Source of the DNA: Methylobacterium iners
Lineage (GTDB): Bacteria > Pseudomonadota > Alphaproteobacteria > Rhizobiales > Beijerinckiaceae
Direction: 5' to 3'
DNA: 64,000 nucleotides
Assembly (NCBI RefSeq): GCF_022179305.1
Contig: NZ_BPQP01000009.1
Coordinates: 58,372 to 122,371, forward strand
In this document: positions 1 to 8,873 of the stretch, in pieces
Layout of the letters: every line of letters starts with the position of its first letter
How positions within the stretch are numbered: the first letter of the stretch is position 1
Translations under genes and position numbers: made by a program
The notes under the pieces: model-generated
Told to the model about the DNA's origin: nothing
The model's input: only the letters and a program-made list of their open reading frames with translations
Database searches by the model: none

Positions 1-697
1 GCGGATGTGCTTCGCGGTGCCGTGCGAGGAATACGTCGTCAACCCGATCTTCGCCCGGGCGCTGGACCGGATCTTCATCCTGCACGCCGATCACGAGCAG
101 AACGCCTCGACCTCGACGGTGCGGCTCGCCGGCTCGTCCGGCGCCAATCCCTTCGCCTGCATCGCCGCCGGCATCGCCTGCCTGTGGGGACCGGCCCATG
201 GCGGCGCCAACGAGGCGGCGCTCAAGATGCTGGAGGAGATCGGCACGCCCGACAACGTCGCGAAATACGTCGCCAAGGCCAAGGACAAGAACGATCCGTT
301 CCGCCTGATGGGCTTCGGCCATCGGGTCTACAAGAACTACGACCCGCGCGCCCGCATCATGCAGCGCACGACCCACGAGGTCCTCGGTCAGCTCGGCATC
401 AAGGACGATCCGCTGCTCGAAGTGGCCGTGCAGCTCGAGCAGATCGCGCTGAAGGACGAGTACTTCATCGAGAAGAAACTCTACCCGAACATCGACTTCT
501 ACTCGGGCATCACCCTGAAGGCGCTGGGCTTCCCGACCTCGATGTTCACGGTGCTGTTCGCGCTGGCGCGCACGGTGGGCTGGATCGCGCAATGGGCCGA
601 GATGATCGAGGACCCCTCCCAGAAGATCGGGCGGCCGCGCCAGCTCTATATCGGTCCGGACAAGCGGGAATACGTCCCCATCGACCAGCGGGGCTGA
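1..697 (+). CDS. gltA: Citrate synthase, C-terminal part (cut by window start)
   Basis: Condenses oxaloacetate and acetyl-CoA to citrate, the entry step of the TCA cycle, in the cytoplasm. The reading frame is open from the first bases, so the N-terminal part lies outside the window. About 230 residues are visible. All three catalytic residues of the family can be seen: His in GPAHGGANE (codon near 197), His in [10 protein letters not shown] (near 320) and Asp in PNIDFYSG (near 494). The [12 protein letters not shown] stretch is typical of the large Gram-negative type. The gene converges on the minus-strand block that includes lpxB. In related bacteria gltA often lies beside the lipid A genes, which fits here. 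Confidence 0.97.
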   Translation, partial: RMCFAVPCEEYVVNPIFARALDRIFILHADHEQNASTSTVRLAGSSGANPFACIAAGIACLWGPAHGGANEAALKMLEEIGTPDNVAKYVAKAKDKNDPFRLMGFGHRVYKNYDPRARIMQRTTHEVLGQLGIKDDPLLEVAVQLEQIALKDEYFIEKKLYPNIDFYSGITLKALGFPTSMFTVLFALARTVGWIAQWAEMIEDPSQKIGRPRQLYIGPDKREYVPIDQRG

Positions 698-739
698 GGC
701 GACGGGAGACGCGAGGGCGCGCCTGCGGAACGGGTGCGC

Positions 740-1192
740 CTATCGCCGCCGCAGCGCGGGGACGAAGTCCCTGTCCGTCAGGGCGGCCGCGAGGAGCGCG
801 AACAGGCCCGCATGCAGCACGCCCGCCGCGAGGCCGGCATCCTGCATGCGCCAGAGCGCCACGGTCCCCGCTGCCATGAGGGACGGGCCGGCGACGTAGA
901 CGAGGCTTCGCCACGCCGCTGCGGGGCGCGCCAGTCGCCAGAAGCTCGCAACCGCGGCGAGGAGCAGGAAGGCGCCCTTCAGGAGCGCCATGAAGCGCAT
1001 GAGCCGCACGAGGTCGGGATCGGCCCTGGCCGCCGCGGCGCCGTCGATGCTGCCGGCGATGGCGAAGGCCGCGATCAGCCCGAGCAGGAGCATTGCCCGC
1101 TTCGCTCGCGCCGAGACGGCCTGTTCATCCCGCGCCGCGGCCTCGCGCCTCGGCGGGCCGGACTCCGTCGCGTATGGCGTGATCGTCACCAT
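740..1192 (-). CDS. Small predicted membrane protein, unknown function
   Basis: A protein of about 150 residues that I cannot assign to a named family. Four hydrophobic stretches are visible after a charged N-terminus: around MLLLGLIAAFAIAG, FMALLKGAFLLLAAVASF, a third near SLVYVAGPSLMAAGTVAL and a fourth near GVLHAGLFALLAAAL, so it is probably an inner-membrane protein with four helices. Two ATGs lie six bases apart. The GGGAGG ribosome site abuts the first (1198) but sits six bases before the second, so I take the second at 1192. It lies between gltA and lpxB; the context gives no clear role. Confidence 0.6.
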   Translation of the reverse strand: MVTITPYATESGPPRREAAARDEQAVSARAKRAMLLLGLIAAFAIAGSIDGAAAARADPDLVRLMRFMALLKGAFLLLAAVASFWRLARPAAAWRSLVYVAGPSLMAAGTVALWRMQDAGLAAGVLHAGLFALLAAALTDRDFVPALRRR

Positions 1193-1270
1193 GATCATCC
1201 TCCCGGAAGGTCGATCCCCTCAGGATAGCCGCAATGGGCCGCGTGACCAGGGCCGGCCGTCGCGCCGTCG

Positions 1271-2455
1271 TCAGGCGATCGCGGCGACGCCGCGTCGGGT
1301 CGTCCCCAGCACGATCCGGGCGGCGCTCCGGCTCGGATCGTCGCCGCAGGGAAGCCGCATCAGGTCGTCGATGCGCTCCAGGGCCTGCACCTGCGCGTCG
1401 CGCTGCGGTCCGCCTGAGAGGAGTGGCGCGAGCGCGTCGGCAAGCCGCGGGGCCGTGCATTCGGCCTGGATGAATTCCGGCATGGCGTTCTGGCCGAGGA
1501 TGAGGTTCGGCAGCACGATCGTCGGCACTTGGATGAGGCGGCGCGCCACCACCTCCTCCAGGCGCGAGACCTTGTAGGCCACCACCATCGGCACCCCGGC
1601 GAGCGCCAGCTCGAGGGTGACGGTGCCCGAGGCCGCGAGCGCCGCTCGCGCCCGCCGGAAGCTCGCGTACTTGCCCGGCTCGCCGTGTACCAGGCGAACG
1701 GGTGCCTCCCAGGGGATCGTCAGGCGCTCGATCAGCGCACGATGGCGCGAGACCGCCGGCAGCACCGCGTCGACCGGGCCGAGGCGCTCGGTCAGCAGCT
1801 TCAGCGTCGCCCCGAACACCGGCATCAGCCGCTCGATCTCCGAGCGGCGCGAGCCCGGCAGGACCAGGAGCGTCGGCGGCCGGCTCTCCCGGGCCGCAGC
1901 CTCCCCCGGGCCCGGCCGCAGCTCCGCGAGGCGCTCGATCAAGGGGTGACCGACATAGGTGCAGGCAGGCCCGTTGAGGCGGCGATGCGCCTCGGGCTCG
2001 AAGGGCAGGAGCGCGAGCACGTGGTCGATGAAGGGCCGCATGCCGGCTGCCCGCCACGGCCGCCAGGCCCAGACGCTCGGCGAGACGTAGTCGACGATGG
2101 GCAGGTCCGGCATCGCCTTGCGCACCCGCGAGGCGACGGCGTGGGTGAAGCCGGGGCTGTCGATGATGACGAGGATGTCGGGCTGCGCGGCGACGACGCC
2201 CTCCACCGTCTGGCGGATGCGGCGCATCAGGGTGCGGAGGCGCGCGAGCACGGGCAGGTAGCCCATCACCGCCACGTCGTCGATCGGGAACAGCGAGGGA
2301 AACCCCTGCGCAATCATCGCCTCGCCGCCGACGCCGCCGAAGGCGATCGGTCGGTCGGACAGGGCGATGAGCGCCCGCATCAGCTTGGCGCCGAGCTGGT
2401 CGCCGGAATCCTCGCCCGCCACCAGCCAGATTTTCTTCGCGGTTCCGGCGTTCAC
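1271..2455 (-). CDS. lpxB: Lipid-A-disaccharide synthase
   Basis: Glycosyltransferase family 19 enzyme that joins UDP-2,3-diacylglucosamine and 2,3-diacylglucosamine-1-phosphate into the lipid A disaccharide at the inner face of the cytoplasmic membrane. The protein has 394 residues, close to the usual 380-390. The family start motif WLVAGEDSGDQLG, the region YVSPSVWAWRPWR and LLVLPGSRRSEI are all clear. The start is GTG; its first four bases overlap the stop of lpxI (GTGA), so the two are translationally coupled. It is the last gene of fabZ-lpxA-lpxI-lpxB. Confidence 0.95.
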   Translation of the reverse strand: MNAGTAKKIWLVAGEDSGDQLGAKLMRALIALSDRPIAFGGVGGEAMIAQGFPSLFPIDDVAVMGYLPVLARLRTLMRRIRQTVEGVVAAQPDILVIIDSPGFTHAVASRVRKAMPDLPIVDYVSPSVWAWRPWRAAGMRPFIDHVLALLPFEPEAHRRLNGPACTYVGHPLIERLAELRPGPGEAAARESRPPTLLVLPGSRRSEIERLMPVFGATLKLLTERLGPVDAVLPAVSRHRALIERLTIPWEAPVRLVHGEPGKYASFRRARAALAASGTVTLELALAGVPMVVAYKVSRLEEVVARRLIQVPTIVLPNLILGQNAMPEFIQAECTAPRLADALAPLLSGGPQRDAQVQALERIDDLMRLPCGDDPSRSAARIVLGTTRRGVAAIA

Positions 2456-3300
2456 GGATCGACCTTCAGGCCGACGACGAACAGGCCGAGACGATCGGCG
2501 GCCGCGACGGTCGCCGGGCGGTCGATGATGAGCGTCAGCCCGGCCTGGATCGCGAGCCCGGCGCAGCCGGCGGCGGCGGCCTTCACCACCGTGCGCGGGC
2601 CCACCGCCGGAAGGTCGACGCGCAGGTCCTGGCCCTCCTTGGCGAGCTTGACGAGGACCGTGCCGGGCTGGGCGTGGCCGAAGCCGAGCGGACGGCGCCC
2701 GAGCGCACGGGCGCGAGCGAGCATCCGGTCGGTGCCCTCCGGTCCCTCGACGGTGATGGCGCGCTGGGCGCAGACGACGGTCGCCTGGCCGACGTCGAAG
2801 GGCGAGAGCGCGCCGAGCAGAGCGCGCCCGGTGGCGATCGAGGCCAGCGAGGCCGGGTCGGGCGCGTGCCGCCCGAGCTGGCCCTCCGGGCTCAGGAGGT
2901 CCGGCGCGACCGTGTGGACGCCCAGGACGCGATGACCGTTCTCCTCCAGCAGCGCCAGGGCCCCGCGCAGGAGGCGGTCGTCGCCGCCGCTGGCGATGGC
3001 CCGCAGCGCCTCACGGTTGCGCAGGGCCGCAGCGGCGTTGAAGATCGCGGCGGGGCTCGGGCGCGAGACGCCGCCGGCCGGAACGATCTCGGCCGGGCCC
3101 CAGAGCTTCAGGACCTTGAGGATTCCTGCGATGTCGAGGAGGTCGACGCTGGCCTCGGCCCGCGCCCGCATCGACCGTTCCGCGAAGCCGCGGATCGCGA
3201 GCACGCGGAAACGACGGCCCGCCTGCTCCAGCGAGGTCGCGACGAGCTCGGGAAGACGGCCGGCGCCGGCCACGAGGACGAGGGGTAGGGACGCGCTCAT
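2452..3300 (-). CDS. lpxI: UDP-2,3-diacylglucosamine pyrophosphatase, LpxI type (DUF1009)
   Basis: Hydrolyses UDP-2,3-diacylglucosamine to lipid X and UMP. This is the enzyme most alphaproteobacteria use instead of LpxH. About 282 residues are coded from the ATG at 3300. An upstream in-frame extension to 3441 exists but runs through a hairpin repeat and lacks family character, so I exclude it. Visible family features are the start LPLVLVAGAGRLPELV and the C-terminal block with ITVEGPEGTDRML and KLAKEGQDLRVDLPAVGP. Function follows from the family and from its place between lpxA and lpxB. It overlaps lpxB by four bases and is separated from lpxA by the repeat at 3320-3476. Confidence 0.93.
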   Translation of the reverse strand: MSASLPLVLVAGAGRLPELVATSLEQAGRRFRVLAIRGFAERSMRARAEASVDLLDIAGILKVLKLWGPAEIVPAGGVSRPSPAAIFNAAAALRNREALRAIASGGDDRLLRGALALLEENGHRVLGVHTVAPDLLSPEGQLGRHAPDPASLASIATGRALLGALSPFDVGQATVVCAQRAITVEGPEGTDRMLARARALGRRPLGFGHAQPGTVLVKLAKEGQDLRVDLPAVGPRTVVKAAAAGCAGLAIQAGLTLIIDRPATVAAADRLGLFVVGLKVDP

Positions 3301-3319
3301 CGGAGCCGGACGAGACCGA

Positions 3320-3476
3320 ACGCCGCTTCCCTTCCCCCTGTGCGGGAGAGGGTTGCCCCTGCGTCGGCGAGGGTCGGCTGAGGGGAGCGCGACGTATCCG
3401 GAAGGGGCGATGCTTCCCTCCTCCGCCTGCTCCGCAGGCACCCTCCCCCGCGGAAGGAGGAGGGAGATGCGCGCCT
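3320..3476. repeat. Intergenic GC-rich palindromic repeat between lpxA and lpxI
   Basis: Two hairpin-forming pieces: one built on CCTTCCCCCTGTGCGGGAG with GTCGGCTGAGGGGAGCG, the other on CTCCCTC... paired with the GGAAGGAGGAGGGAG half near 3458-3472. Similar pieces recur at 10659, 20730, 23924, 40700 and 53784. It lies within what would otherwise be a tightly packed operon. Confidence 0.6.
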
Positions 3477-3487
3477 CTCGTTCCGGC

Positions 3488-4300
3488 TCATCCCGCTGCC
3501 GGCGTGCCGCGGGGCGTGCAGATCGAGCGCTTGCCGCCGGCGCGGATGAACGCGATGATCTCGCCGACCGCCGAATGCCCGTCGAATTCCAGCGCGACGT
3601 CCTCCAACCGCTCCATCAGCGTGCCTTCGGGCGCGAAGAGCAGGCGGTAGGCCCGGCGAAGCGCGTGAATGTCGTCGCGCGCGAAGCCGCGGCGCTGCAG
3701 CCCGATGATGTTGAGGCCCGACAGGTAGGCGCGGTTGCCGAGCGCCATGCCGTAGGGGATGCAATCGTTCTCCAGCCCCGACAGGCCGCCGACGAAGGCG
3801 TGGGCGCCGACGCGCGCGAACTGGATCACAGCGGCGCCGCCGCCGATGATGGCATAGTCGCCGACATGGCAGTGCCCGGCGAGCATGACGTTGTTCGAGA
3901 ACACGACGCCGTCGCCGACATGGCAATCGTGGCCGACATGGGAATTGGCAAGGAAGGCGCAGCGGTCGCCCACCACCGTCTCCAGGCCGCCCCCGGCCGT
4001 GCCCGGACTCATGGTGACGCCCTCGCGGATCAGGCAATCGGCGCCGATCGTCAGCGTCGAGGCCTCGCCGCGGTACTTCAAGTCCTGCGGCGGGTGGCCG
4101 ATTGAGGCGAAGGGATAGAGCTTCGTACGCGGCCCGATGCGGGTCCGGCCCGCCACGACGACGTGGCTCACGAGCTCGCAGCCCTCGCCCAGGCTGACCT
4201 CGGGCCCGACATGGCAGAAGGGACCGATCCGGACGCCCTCCCCGATCGCGGCGCCGTCCTCGACGACCGCGCTCGGGTGGATCGCGGCGGGGCCGCTCAC
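3488..4300 (-). CDS. lpxA: Acyl-[ACP]-UDP-N-acetylglucosamine O-acyltransferase
   Basis: First enzyme of lipid A synthesis; transfers a hydroxyacyl chain from ACP to UDP-GlcNAc. The 270 residues are dominated by hexapeptide repeats forming a left-handed beta helix ([24 protein letters not shown] and on). The catalytic histidine is the second His of [11 protein letters not shown]. The C-terminal helical region carries [18 protein letters not shown]. The start is GTG at 4300, overlapping the fabZ stop by four bases (GTGA); a longer frame upstream is only fabZ read out of frame. It is slightly longer than the roughly 262 residues of the E. coli enzyme. Confidence 0.95.
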   Translation of the reverse strand: MSGPAAIHPSAVVEDGAAIGEGVRIGPFCHVGPEVSLGEGCELVSHVVVAGRTRIGPRTKLYPFASIGHPPQDLKYRGEASTLTIGADCLIREGVTMSPGTAGGGLETVVGDRCAFLANSHVGHDCHVGDGVVFSNNVMLAGHCHVGDYAIIGGGAAVIQFARVGAHAFVGGLSGLENDCIPYGMALGNRAYLSGLNIIGLQRRGFARDDIHALRRAYRLLFAPEGTLMERLEDVALEFDGHSAVGEIIAFIRAGGKRSICTPRGTPAAG

Positions 4301-4761
4301 TCCGTCACCAGCATGGCGCCGATCTCGGCCTGGGCCACCACCGTGTCCCCGACCCGCGCTTCGCCCTTGAACCACCACATGGTCTTCCGCTGGTTCACCT
4401 TGGTCATGTGGTAGCGGATCGTGTCGCCCGGCACGACCGGCTTGCGGAACTTGCACTTGTCGATCGTCGTGAAGAAGACCTGCTTGGTGCGCACGGTCTC
4501 GCTCATGATGTGCCGACAGCAGATCGCGCCCGCCGTCTGGGCCATGCCCTCGATCAGGAGCACGCCGGGGAAGACCGGCAGACCCGGGAAGTGCCCGGTG
4601 AACTGGGGCTCGTTGATCGTGACGTTCTTGATGCCGATACAGGATTCGTCGCGGTCGATCTCGATGATCCGGTCGATCAAGAGGAACGGGTAGCGGTGAG
4701 GCAGGAGCTCCAGGATTGTCTGGATGTCGGCCGAGCCGAGCTCACGCGGCATCTCGTTCAT
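4297..4761 (-). CDS. fabZ: (3R)-hydroxyacyl-[ACP] dehydratase
   Basis: Hot-dog-fold dehydratase of fatty acid elongation; it competes with LpxA for hydroxyacyl-ACP, so co-expression balances phospholipid and lipid A. It has 154 residues. The signature [14 protein letters not shown] and the active site [20 protein letters not shown] are intact, with catalytic His and Glu. It is the first gene of the fabZ-lpxA-lpxI-lpxB unit. In most Rhizobiales bamA and lpxD lie directly upstream; here the upstream neighbour is cysN, followed by its own terminator. The unit therefore probably has its own promoter in 4762-4850. Confidence 0.96.
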   Translation of the reverse strand: MNEMPRELGSADIQTILELLPHRYPFLLIDRIIEIDRDESCIGIKNVTINEPQFTGHFPGLPVFPGVLLIEGMAQTAGAICCRHIMSETVRTKQVFFTTIDKCKFRKPVVPGDTIRYHMTKVNQRKTMWWFKGEARVGDTVVAQAEIGAMLVTE

Positions 4762-4850
4762 CGATCAAAGCACTCCGCTACGCGCGCCGGCGTTCCCCGA
4801 CGCCCGCCCAGTCTCGTCCGTCATGACGGTGGAGCCGCCCTCTTCGACAG

Positions 4851-4884
4851 AAAAAGGGGCGGATGCAAGGCCTGCATCCGCCCC
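4851..4884 (-). terminator. Rho-independent terminator of the cysHDN operon
   Basis: A perfect 12-bp stem (4856-4867 with 4873-4884), a five-base loop and, on the minus strand, a run of five T directly after. It lies 43 bases after the cysN stop and separates the sulfate genes from fabZ. Confidence 0.9.
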
Positions 4885-4926
4885 TGAGCCAGGTATCGCC
4901 CGGGTTGCGTCGCCGGAAGGCACGCC

Positions 4927-6321
4927 TCAGCGGCCGCCGAACAGGCCCTTGAGCTTTGCCAGGAAGCCGCGGGGCTCGGAGGTGCTCTCCGACCGGGCCT
5001 CGCCCGCCGACGTTTGCTTCGCAGGCGTCCGGATCAGGCCGAGCGCTGCGGTGTCGGTGGTCTCGCGGTCGATCAGGATAAGGCTGCCCGTGTCGCGATT
5101 CGAGGCGTAGGCGTCGAAGGCGACGGACCGGTCGAGGCTCAAGGTCACGTCGCCGATGTCGTTGGCGGAGAGGCGATCCGCCGGCTCGGCCCGCCCCGTC
5201 TCGGGGTCGATCCGGGTGCGGATCGACGAGGCGACCGCGTTCACGGTGACGGTGCCGATCTTCGCGAGGAGCGCCGCGCCCGGGTTCAGTGGCGTCTCGG
5301 CCGCCCAGAACAGGCGGACCTCCAGGCTGTCGGCGCTCTGCGGCGGTGAAGCGGCCGCCGCGATCACGGAGCCGCGCGAAGCGTCGATCTCGTCGGCGAG
5401 CACCAGGGTCACGGATTGGCCCTCGGCGGCCCGGGGCAGGTCGCCGTCGGCGGTGAAGATCCGCGCCACGGTCGAGGTCCGGCCGGACGGTGACACCACG
5501 ACGGCGTCGCCCGGCGCGATGCGGCCGCTGGCGATCAACCCCGAGAAGCCGCGGAAATCCGAGTTCGGGCGATTCACCCACTGGACCGCCATGCGGAAGG
5601 GCGCGGCCTGCGCCTCGACATGGACCGGCACCTCCTCGAGGTATTGCAGCAGCGGCACGCCCGCGTACCACGGCGCGGCGGCGCCGGGCAGAACGACGTT
5701 GTCGCCGTTCTTCGCGGAGAGCGGGATGGCCCGGACCTCGCTGAAGCCCAGCGGCGCGGCGAAGTCGTCGAAGGCCCGGGTGATCGCCTCGAAACGGTCC
5801 TGCGACCAGCCGATCAGGTCCATCTTGTTCACGGCGAGCGCGACACGCTTGATGCCGAGGAGCGAGACGAGCAGCGCGTGGCGCCGTGTCTGCCGGCTCA
5901 GGCCGTGGCGCGCATCGACGAGGAGGATGGCCACGTCCGCCGTCGAGGCGCCGGTCGCCATGTTGCGTGTGTACTGCTCGTGGCCGGGCGTGTCGGCGAC
6001 GATGAAGGAGCGCTTGTCCGTCGAGAAGAAGCGGTAGGCGACGTCGATGGTGATGCCCTGCTCGCGCTCGGCCTGGAGCCCGTCGACGAGGAGAGCGAGG
6101 TCGATGTCCGCTCCCTGCGTACCGTGCCTGCGGGAATCGCGCTGGAGCGCGGTGATCTGGTCGTCGAAGATCTGCTTGGTGTCGTGCAGCAGGCGCCCGA
6201 TCAGGGTCGACTTGCCGTCGTCGACGGAGCCGCAGGCGATGAAGCGCAGCACCTCCTTGCCCTGATGCGCGGCAAGGAAGCTCTCGAAGCCGAAGGCCTC
6301 CGGGGACTGATGGATGGTCAT
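4927..6321 (-). CDS. cysN: Sulfate adenylyltransferase subunit 1 (GTPase)
   Basis: GTPase subunit of ATP sulfurylase; GTP hydrolysis drives formation of APS from sulfate and ATP by CysD. It has 464 residues. GTP-binding motifs are clear: GSVDDGKST at about 31-39, DTPGHEQYTRNM at 110-121 and NKMDLI at 165-170. The protein stops after the EF-Tu-like domains, with no fused APS kinase (CysC) domain. That fits an APS reductase rather than a PAPS route, as in cysH here. The ATG shares its first base with the last base of the cysD stop (TGATG). A terminator follows. Confidence 0.96.
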   Translation of the reverse strand: MTIHQSPEAFGFESFLAAHQGKEVLRFIACGSVDDGKSTLIGRLLHDTKQIFDDQITALQRDSRRHGTQGADIDLALLVDGLQAEREQGITIDVAYRFFSTDKRSFIVADTPGHEQYTRNMATGASTADVAILLVDARHGLSRQTRRHALLVSLLGIKRVALAVNKMDLIGWSQDRFEAITRAFDDFAAPLGFSEVRAIPLSAKNGDNVVLPGAAAPWYAGVPLLQYLEEVPVHVEAQAAPFRMAVQWVNRPNSDFRGFSGLIASGRIAPGDAVVVSPSGRTSTVARIFTADGDLPRAAEGQSVTLVLADEIDASRGSVIAAAASPPQSADSLEVRLFWAAETPLNPGAALLAKIGTVTVNAVASSIRTRIDPETGRAEPADRLSANDIGDVTLSLDRSVAFDAYASNRDTGSLILIDRETTDTAALGLIRTPAKQTSAGEARSESTSEPRGFLAKLKGLFGGR

Positions 6322-7250
6322 CAGAAATAGCCCTCCTGCTTCTTGCGCTCCATGGCGCCCGCGCCGTCCTTGTCGATGACGCGGCCCTGCCGCTCCGAGG
6401 TGCGGGCGGCGAGCGTCTCGCCGATGATCTCCGGCAGCGTCGTGGCCGGGCTCTCCACGGCACCGGTCAGCGGGTAGCAGCCGAGCGTGCGGAAGCGGAC
6501 CTGCCGCAGCTGGGGCGTCTCGCCGGGCTCGAGCGGCAGGCGCTCGTCGTCGACGAGGATGAGCTGGCCGTCGCGCTCCACCACGGGGCGCTCGGCCGCG
6601 AAGTAGAGGGGCACGATGGGGATCCGCTCCTGCTCGATGTAGAGCCAGACGTCGAGCTCGGTCCAATTGGACAGCGGGAAGACGCGCAAGCTCTCGCCGC
6701 GTTTCTTCTTCATGTTGTAGAGGTGCCAGGGCTCGGCCCGCTGGCGCTTCGGGTCCCAGCGGTGCTGGGCGGTGCGCAGGGAAACGATGCGCTCCTTGGC
6801 GCGCGAGGCCTCCTCGTCGCGCCGGGCCCCGCCGAAGGCCGCGTCGAACTTGTGCTTGTCGAGCGCCTGCCGCAGGGCCTGCGTCTTCATCACGTCGGTA
6901 TGGACTTCCGAGCCGTGGCTGACTGGACCGATGCCGCGGGCGAGGCCGTCCTGGTTCGTGTGGACGAGGAGGTCGAGGCCGAGCTCCTTCACCCGTGCGT
7001 CCCGGAAGGCGATCATCTCGCGGAACTTCCAGGTCGTATCGATGTGCATGAGCGGGAACGGCAGCCGCCCCGGCGCGAAGGCCTTCAGCGCCAGGTGCAG
7101 CAGGACGGAGGAATCCTTGCCGATGGAGTAGAGCATCACCGGGTTCTCGGTCTCTGCGACCGTCTCCCGCATGATGTGGATGCTCTCGGCCTCGAGCCGC
7201 TGGAGATGGGTGAGGCGCTGGGTGCGCTGCTGGACGAGGGCGGCGCTCAT
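6321..7250 (-). CDS. cysD: Sulfate adenylyltransferase subunit 2
   Basis: Catalytic ATP sulfurylase subunit, which adenylates sulfate to APS together with CysN. It has 309 residues, near the usual 302. The PP-loop [13 protein letters not shown] is at about 41-53, followed by [11 protein letters not shown] and the [14 protein letters not shown] segment. The C-terminus KKQEGYF is typical. The start chosen is ATG at 7250; a longer frame upstream is cysH sequence read out of frame. It overlaps the cysH stop by four bases (ATGA), so cysH-cysD-cysN are one coupled unit. Confidence 0.96.
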   Translation of the reverse strand: MSAALVQQRTQRLTHLQRLEAESIHIMRETVAETENPVMLYSIGKDSSVLLHLALKAFAPGRLPFPLMHIDTTWKFREMIAFRDARVKELGLDLLVHTNQDGLARGIGPVSHGSEVHTDVMKTQALRQALDKHKFDAAFGGARRDEEASRAKERIVSLRTAQHRWDPKRQRAEPWHLYNMKKKRGESLRVFPLSNWTELDVWLYIEQERIPIVPLYFAAERPVVERDGQLILVDDERLPLEPGETPQLRQVRFRTLGCYPLTGAVESPATTLPEIIGETLAARTSERQGRVIDKDGAGAMERKKQEGYF

Positions 7251-8053
7251 CGGGCCATCTCCGGGGTTCTGTCGCGGGAAACGGTCTCGAAGGCGGCGGC
7301 CTCCCGGCCGGGCCCGATCTCCGTATCGGCGCTCTGCGGGGCGTGAACGTGCAAGCCGCACTCCTTCTTGGATTCCTGCTCCCACCACCAGCGGCCCGCG
7401 CGCTCGGGCTCGCCGACGCGCACCGCACGGGTGCAGGGCGCGCAGCCGATCGAGGGGAAGCCGCGATCGTGGAGCACGTTATAGGGAATGAAATTGTCCC
7501 GAACGAAGGCGGCGACGTCTTCGCGGCTCCAATCGGCGAGCGGATTGATCTTGATCAGGCCGCGTGCGGGATCGGCCTCGGCCAGCGGCGTGTCGGCGCG
7601 GTTCTGCGACTGGCCGGCTCGCAGGCCCGTGAGCCAGGCGGCGGCGCCTCTGAGGGCCCGGCCGAGCGGCTCGACCTTGCGGAAGCCGCAGCATTCCTGC
7701 CGCGCCTCCACCGCATGCCGGAAGCCGTTGATGCCGCGCTCGCGCACGAAGCGCTCCTGGGCGGCCCGCTCGGGCGCGTAGGCGCCGATCCGGATGCCGT
7801 AGACCGCTTCGGTCTCGGCCCAGACGTCGTAAGTCTCCGCGAACAGCCGGCCGGTATCGAGGGTGACGATCTCGACCCGCGACTTGGCCATCGCCAGGGC
7901 ATGGGTCAGGGCCTGATCCTCAATGCCGAAGCTGGTGGTAAAGACGAGGCGGCCCGGAATCGTCGCCGGGATCAGGTCGACGCGCGCGGGGAGATCGAGG
8001 GCGCGCAGGGCGTCCGAGAGTTCGCTGGCCGTGCGTTCGAGTGAAGCCGTCAT
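7247..8053 (-). CDS. cysH: Assimilatory adenylyl-sulfate (APS) reductase
   Basis: Reduces activated sulfate to sulfite with thioredoxin. It has 268 residues from the ATG at 8053; a longer frame to 8143 covers promoter DNA. The nucleotide-binding segment [14 protein letters not shown] is present. Cluster ligands of the [4Fe-4S] APS reductases are all visible: CysCys at 121-122, Cys204 and Cys207 in GCAPC, and the ECGLH motif with the redox Cys at 232. E. coli-type PAPS reductases lack the CC...CxxC set, so APS is the likely substrate and no APS kinase is required. It is the first gene of the minus-strand sulfate operon. Confidence 0.95.
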   Translation of the reverse strand: MTASLERTASELSDALRALDLPARVDLIPATIPGRLVFTTSFGIEDQALTHALAMAKSRVEIVTLDTGRLFAETYDVWAETEAVYGIRIGAYAPERAAQERFVRERGINGFRHAVEARQECCGFRKVEPLGRALRGAAAWLTGLRAGQSQNRADTPLAEADPARGLIKINPLADWSREDVAAFVRDNFIPYNVLHDRGFPSIGCAPCTRAVRVGEPERAGRWWWEQESKKECGLHVHAPQSADTEIGPGREAAAFETVSRDRTPEMAR

Positions 8054-8093
8054 CGGACCTGTGGGAAACCCCGCTTGTCGAAGAGGTGAGATG

Positions 8094-8107
8094 TTCGCTA
8101 TAACGAA
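8094..8107. promoter_or_regulatory. Imperfect palindrome upstream of cysH (possible operator)
   Basis: TTCGctataaCGAA, an inverted repeat with four matched bases each side, about 40 bases upstream of the cysH ATG and in the region shared with the divergent Lrp-type regulator. The position suits an operator; the binding protein is unknown. Confidence 0.3.
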
Positions 8108-8268
8108 CGCTGTCAAGGCATAGCGGCCATAGGCCCGCTTCATAACAGCGCTTCGGTCAATCGCGGGTGCAACCCGCCGTGCCAGCGATCAGTTGCCGGG
8201 CGGGAAGATCCTTCTCGCGTCAGCAGCCCGTGCCGGCCCCAGCCCATACGGAAGAAGACGAGGTTCCC

Positions 8269-8775
8269 TTGGATTCGATCGACCTGAAGATCCTGGCGCT
8301 GCTCCAGAACGATGCGACGCTCTCGATCGCTACGATCGGCGAGCGCGTGGGCTTGTCGCAGACGCCGTGCTGGAAGCGGATCCAGCGCCTGGAAGCCGAG
8401 GGCGTCATTGACCGCCGCGTCGCCGTGCTCGATCCGGTGAAGCTCGGGCTCGGCCTCACCGTCTTCGTCTCGATCGAGACGGCGGACCATTCGCGCGAGT
8501 GGCTGGAGCGCTTCGCCTCCACCGTCTCGGCGATGCCCGAAGTGCTCGAATTCTACCGCATGGCCGGCGACGTCGATTACATGCTGCGGGTCGTCGTGGC
8601 CGACATGCAGGCCTACGACACCTTCTACAAGCGCTTGATCGCAACCCTGCCCCTCAAGAACGTCACCTCGCGCTTCGCCATGGAGAAGGTGAAGTCGACC
8701 ACCGCCCTGCCGCTGCCGAGCCTGCCCACCACGGGCCGGTTCACGCCGACGCTGTCCGTGGTGGCCGGAGAATAA
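8269..8775 (+). CDS. Lrp/AsnC-family transcriptional regulator
   Basis: DNA-binding regulator with an N-terminal winged helix-turn-helix (LDSIDLKILALLQNDATLS, then GLSQTPCWKRIQRLEAEGVI) and a C-terminal RAM/ligand domain (VLEFYRMAGDVDYMLRVVV). I chose the TTG at 8269, which gives 168 residues, the usual Lrp length; an in-frame GTG at 8167 would add 34 residues with no family match. It is divergent from cysHDN and upstream of cysJ and cysI, so it probably controls sulfate reduction, possibly in response to a sulfur amino acid. The ligand is inferred, not seen. Confidence 0.88.
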   Translation: MDSIDLKILALLQNDATLSIATIGERVGLSQTPCWKRIQRLEAEGVIDRRVAVLDPVKLGLGLTVFVSIETADHSREWLERFASTVSAMPEVLEFYRMAGDVDYMLRVVVADMQAYDTFYKRLIATLPLKNVTSRFAMEKVKSTTALPLPSLPTTGRFTPTLSVVAGE

Positions 8776-8784
8776 TCATCTCTT

Positions 8785-8797
8785 TCGCACCGCAATA
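8785..8797 (-). promoter_or_regulatory. TATTGC-type motif upstream of cysJ
   Basis: On the minus strand reads TATTGCGGTGCGA. Related motifs occur in three other promoter regions of this window (12609, 15367, 57331). It resembles the TGC/GCA-rich sites described for PhaR-type regulators; binding is a guess. Confidence 0.25.
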
Positions 8798-8873
8798 GCG
8801 GGCGACCCCTTCTACCGCGAGCTCGTTCTGTAAAACGGACAACCCCGTTGACAGGAGGCCTTCGCAGGACGAC

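Noticed and set aside
3301-3441. N-terminal extension of LpxI
   Set aside because: Runs through a hairpin repeat and begins before the conserved start; an ATG at 3300 fits the family.
7251-7388. N-terminal extension of CysD
   Set aside because: It is cysH sequence in another frame; the ATG at 7250 overlaps the cysH stop as ATGA.
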